Shown piece after piece: positions 13,928-14,521 of a stretch of 14,521 bases of DNA. Origin of the DNA: DAOTWP01 sp034435675 (lineage in GTDB: Bacteria; Chloroflexota; Anaerolineae; Aggregatilineales; Phototrophicaceae); assembly GCA_034435675.1 (NCBI GenBank), contig DAOTWP010000201.1, positions 1 through 14,521 on the forward strand. Reading direction: 5' to 3'. Both the position numbers and the translations under genes were made by a program. The notes beneath the pieces were generated by a model. That model was not told the DNA's origin. It saw only the letters and a list, made by a program, of their open reading frames with translations, and searched no databases. How positions within the stretch are numbered: position 1 is the first letter of the stretch; every line of letters starts with the position of its first letter.

Positions 13928-13955
13928 CAGGGGCACACCCGGCGGTGTACCCCTG
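13928..13955 (-). terminator. Intrinsic terminator of the PEP carboxykinase gene
   Basis: A 12-base-pair stem with one mismatch pairs caggggcacacc with ggtgtacccctg around a cggc loop. On the minus strand it is followed by ttttgtt, giving the U-run expected for a Rho-independent terminator. It lies 42 bases past the stop of the carboxykinase gene. It may also slow transcription from the convergent oxidoreductase gene, but there is no T-run on that side. Confidence 0.65.
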
Positions 13956-13972
13956 CAACAACTGCATCGTTA

Positions 13973-13986
13973 GCCCGCATCCGGGC
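13973..13986. repeat. Small hairpin between the terminator and the PEP carboxykinase stop
   Basis: gcccg (13973-13977) pairs with cgggc (13982-13986) around catc. It sits in the 3' untranslated part of the carboxykinase message, just before the terminator hairpin, and may add to 3'-end stability. Confidence 0.35.
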
Positions 13987-13997
13987 AGGCGTGCTGC

Positions 13998-14521
13998 CTA
14001 CAGGAATTCCCAGAATTCCGGCGAACGGAACAGGGCGCTCAGCAGCAGTTCGCGCACTGCCAGCAGTTCCTTCGGCAGGCGGTCATACAGCTTGACGAAC
14101 AGGTCTTCGTGCGAGACGATTTCCTTCTTCCACTGTTCACGGTCAATCTGCATCAATTCGTGGAACTGCTCTTTCGAGAAGTCCAGCCCGCGCCAGTCGA
14201 GATCCTCGTAGTGCGGCATCCAGCCCAGCGGCGACTCCACACCGACAGCTTTGCCGTTAGCGCGCTCGACAATCCACTTCAGCACGCGCATATTCTGCCC
14301 AAAGCCGGGCCACAGGAACTTGCCGTTTTTATCCTTACGGAACCAGTTGACGCTGAAGATACGCGGCGGGTCGGCAATCTGGCGTCCCACGCGCAGCCAG
14401 TGGTTGAAGTAGCTCGCCATGTGATAACCGCAGAAGGGCAGCATGGCGAAGGGGTCACGCCGCACAACGCCGACCGCGCTGCCAATTGCCGCCGCCGTCT
14501 GTTCGCTGCCCATCGTCGCGC
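13998..14521 (-). CDS. pckG: Phosphoenolpyruvate carboxykinase (GTP), C-terminal part
   Basis: Catalyses the GTP-dependent conversion of oxaloacetate to phosphoenolpyruvate and CO2, the entry step to gluconeogenesis, in the cytoplasm. Only about the last 173 residues are in the window; the 5' part continues beyond position 14521. The reading frame is open to the edge and upstream of the Met at 14513 it keeps family sequence (AT-MGSEQTAAA), so that Met is internal. Clear GTP-type marks are NWFRKDKNGKF and LWPGFGQNMRVLKW, which carry the Phe/Trp residues of the nucleotide pocket. The helical C-terminus (LDFSKEQFHELMQIDREQW and onward) is also typical. The full family length is about 600 residues. 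It ends in TAG and has its own terminator at 13928-13955. Confidence 0.93.
   Translation of the reverse strand, partial: ATMGSEQTAAAIGSAVGVVRRDPFAMLPFCGYHMASYFNHWLRVGRQIADPPRIFSVNWFRKDKNGKFLWPGFGQNMRVLKWIVERANGKAVGVESPLGWMPHYEDLDWRGLDFSKEQFHELMQIDREQWKKEIVSHEDLFVKLYDRLPKELLAVRELLLSALFRSPEFWEFL

Noticed and set aside
13383..13967. 194-residue open frame on the minus strand opposite the DUF385 gene
   Set aside because: The plus-strand gene has the family core motif and a ribosome-binding site; the opposite frame is Arg/Cys/Gln-rich and runs through the terminator hairpin.

Overview
The window looks like a chromosomal piece of a GC-rich bacterium, most likely Chloroflexota (Anaerolineae-like). 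This is inferred from style, not from a marker gene: secreted proteins with Bacterial Pre-Peptidase C-terminal (PPC) domains, Thr/Pro-rich linkers, a TIR/WD40 receptor-like protein, a possible F420-dependent enzyme, GTP-type PEP carboxykinase, and intergenic spaces filled with short GC-rich hairpin repeats. No rRNA, tRNA, CRISPR, transposase or phage gene is visible.

Layout. (1) 1-3006: two same-strand sugar-type ABC permease genes (MalF/UgpA-like, then a MalG/UgpE-like protein with an unusual extra N-terminal membrane module). Upstream and downstream lie two copies of a 65-bp repeat in opposite orientation. Neither the binding protein nor the ATPase is in the window. (2) 3007-4775, minus strand: a two-gene ABC-2 exporter (ATPase then permease, overlapping by ATGA), with a 14-bp perfect palindrome between a candidate -10 box and the ATPase start. 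(3) 4957-12631: four genes on alternating strands, each encoding a protein with at least one PPC domain and an export signal or membrane anchor. They are a PPC-PPC-LCCL secreted protein (minus), a protein with four PPC domains (plus), a TPR-PPC protein (minus), and a TIR-transmembrane-WD40-PPC protein (plus). A 485-bp gene-free block inside the cluster is a mosaic of repeats also found elsewhere in the window. (4) 12632-14521: a YqiA-like alpha/beta hydrolase (minus), a small DUF385 deazaflavin-type oxidoreductase (plus), a hairpin terminator, and the 3' part of the GTP-dependent PEP carboxykinase gene (minus, running off the window).

The most notable item is the TIR protein at 10022-12631. 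It has an N-terminal TIR domain with a candidate catalytic Glu, a basic stretch, one transmembrane helix, a seven-bladed WD40 propeller, a Thr/Pro linker and a PPC domain. The positive-inside pattern puts TIR in the cytoplasm and propeller plus PPC outside, so it resembles an envelope receptor with a TIR effector. TIR-TM-WD40 arrangements are known to recur in bacteria; the added PPC domain and the surrounding group of exported PPC proteins are the parts that look unusual. Any functional link between the four PPC genes is inference from proximity and shared domain type only.
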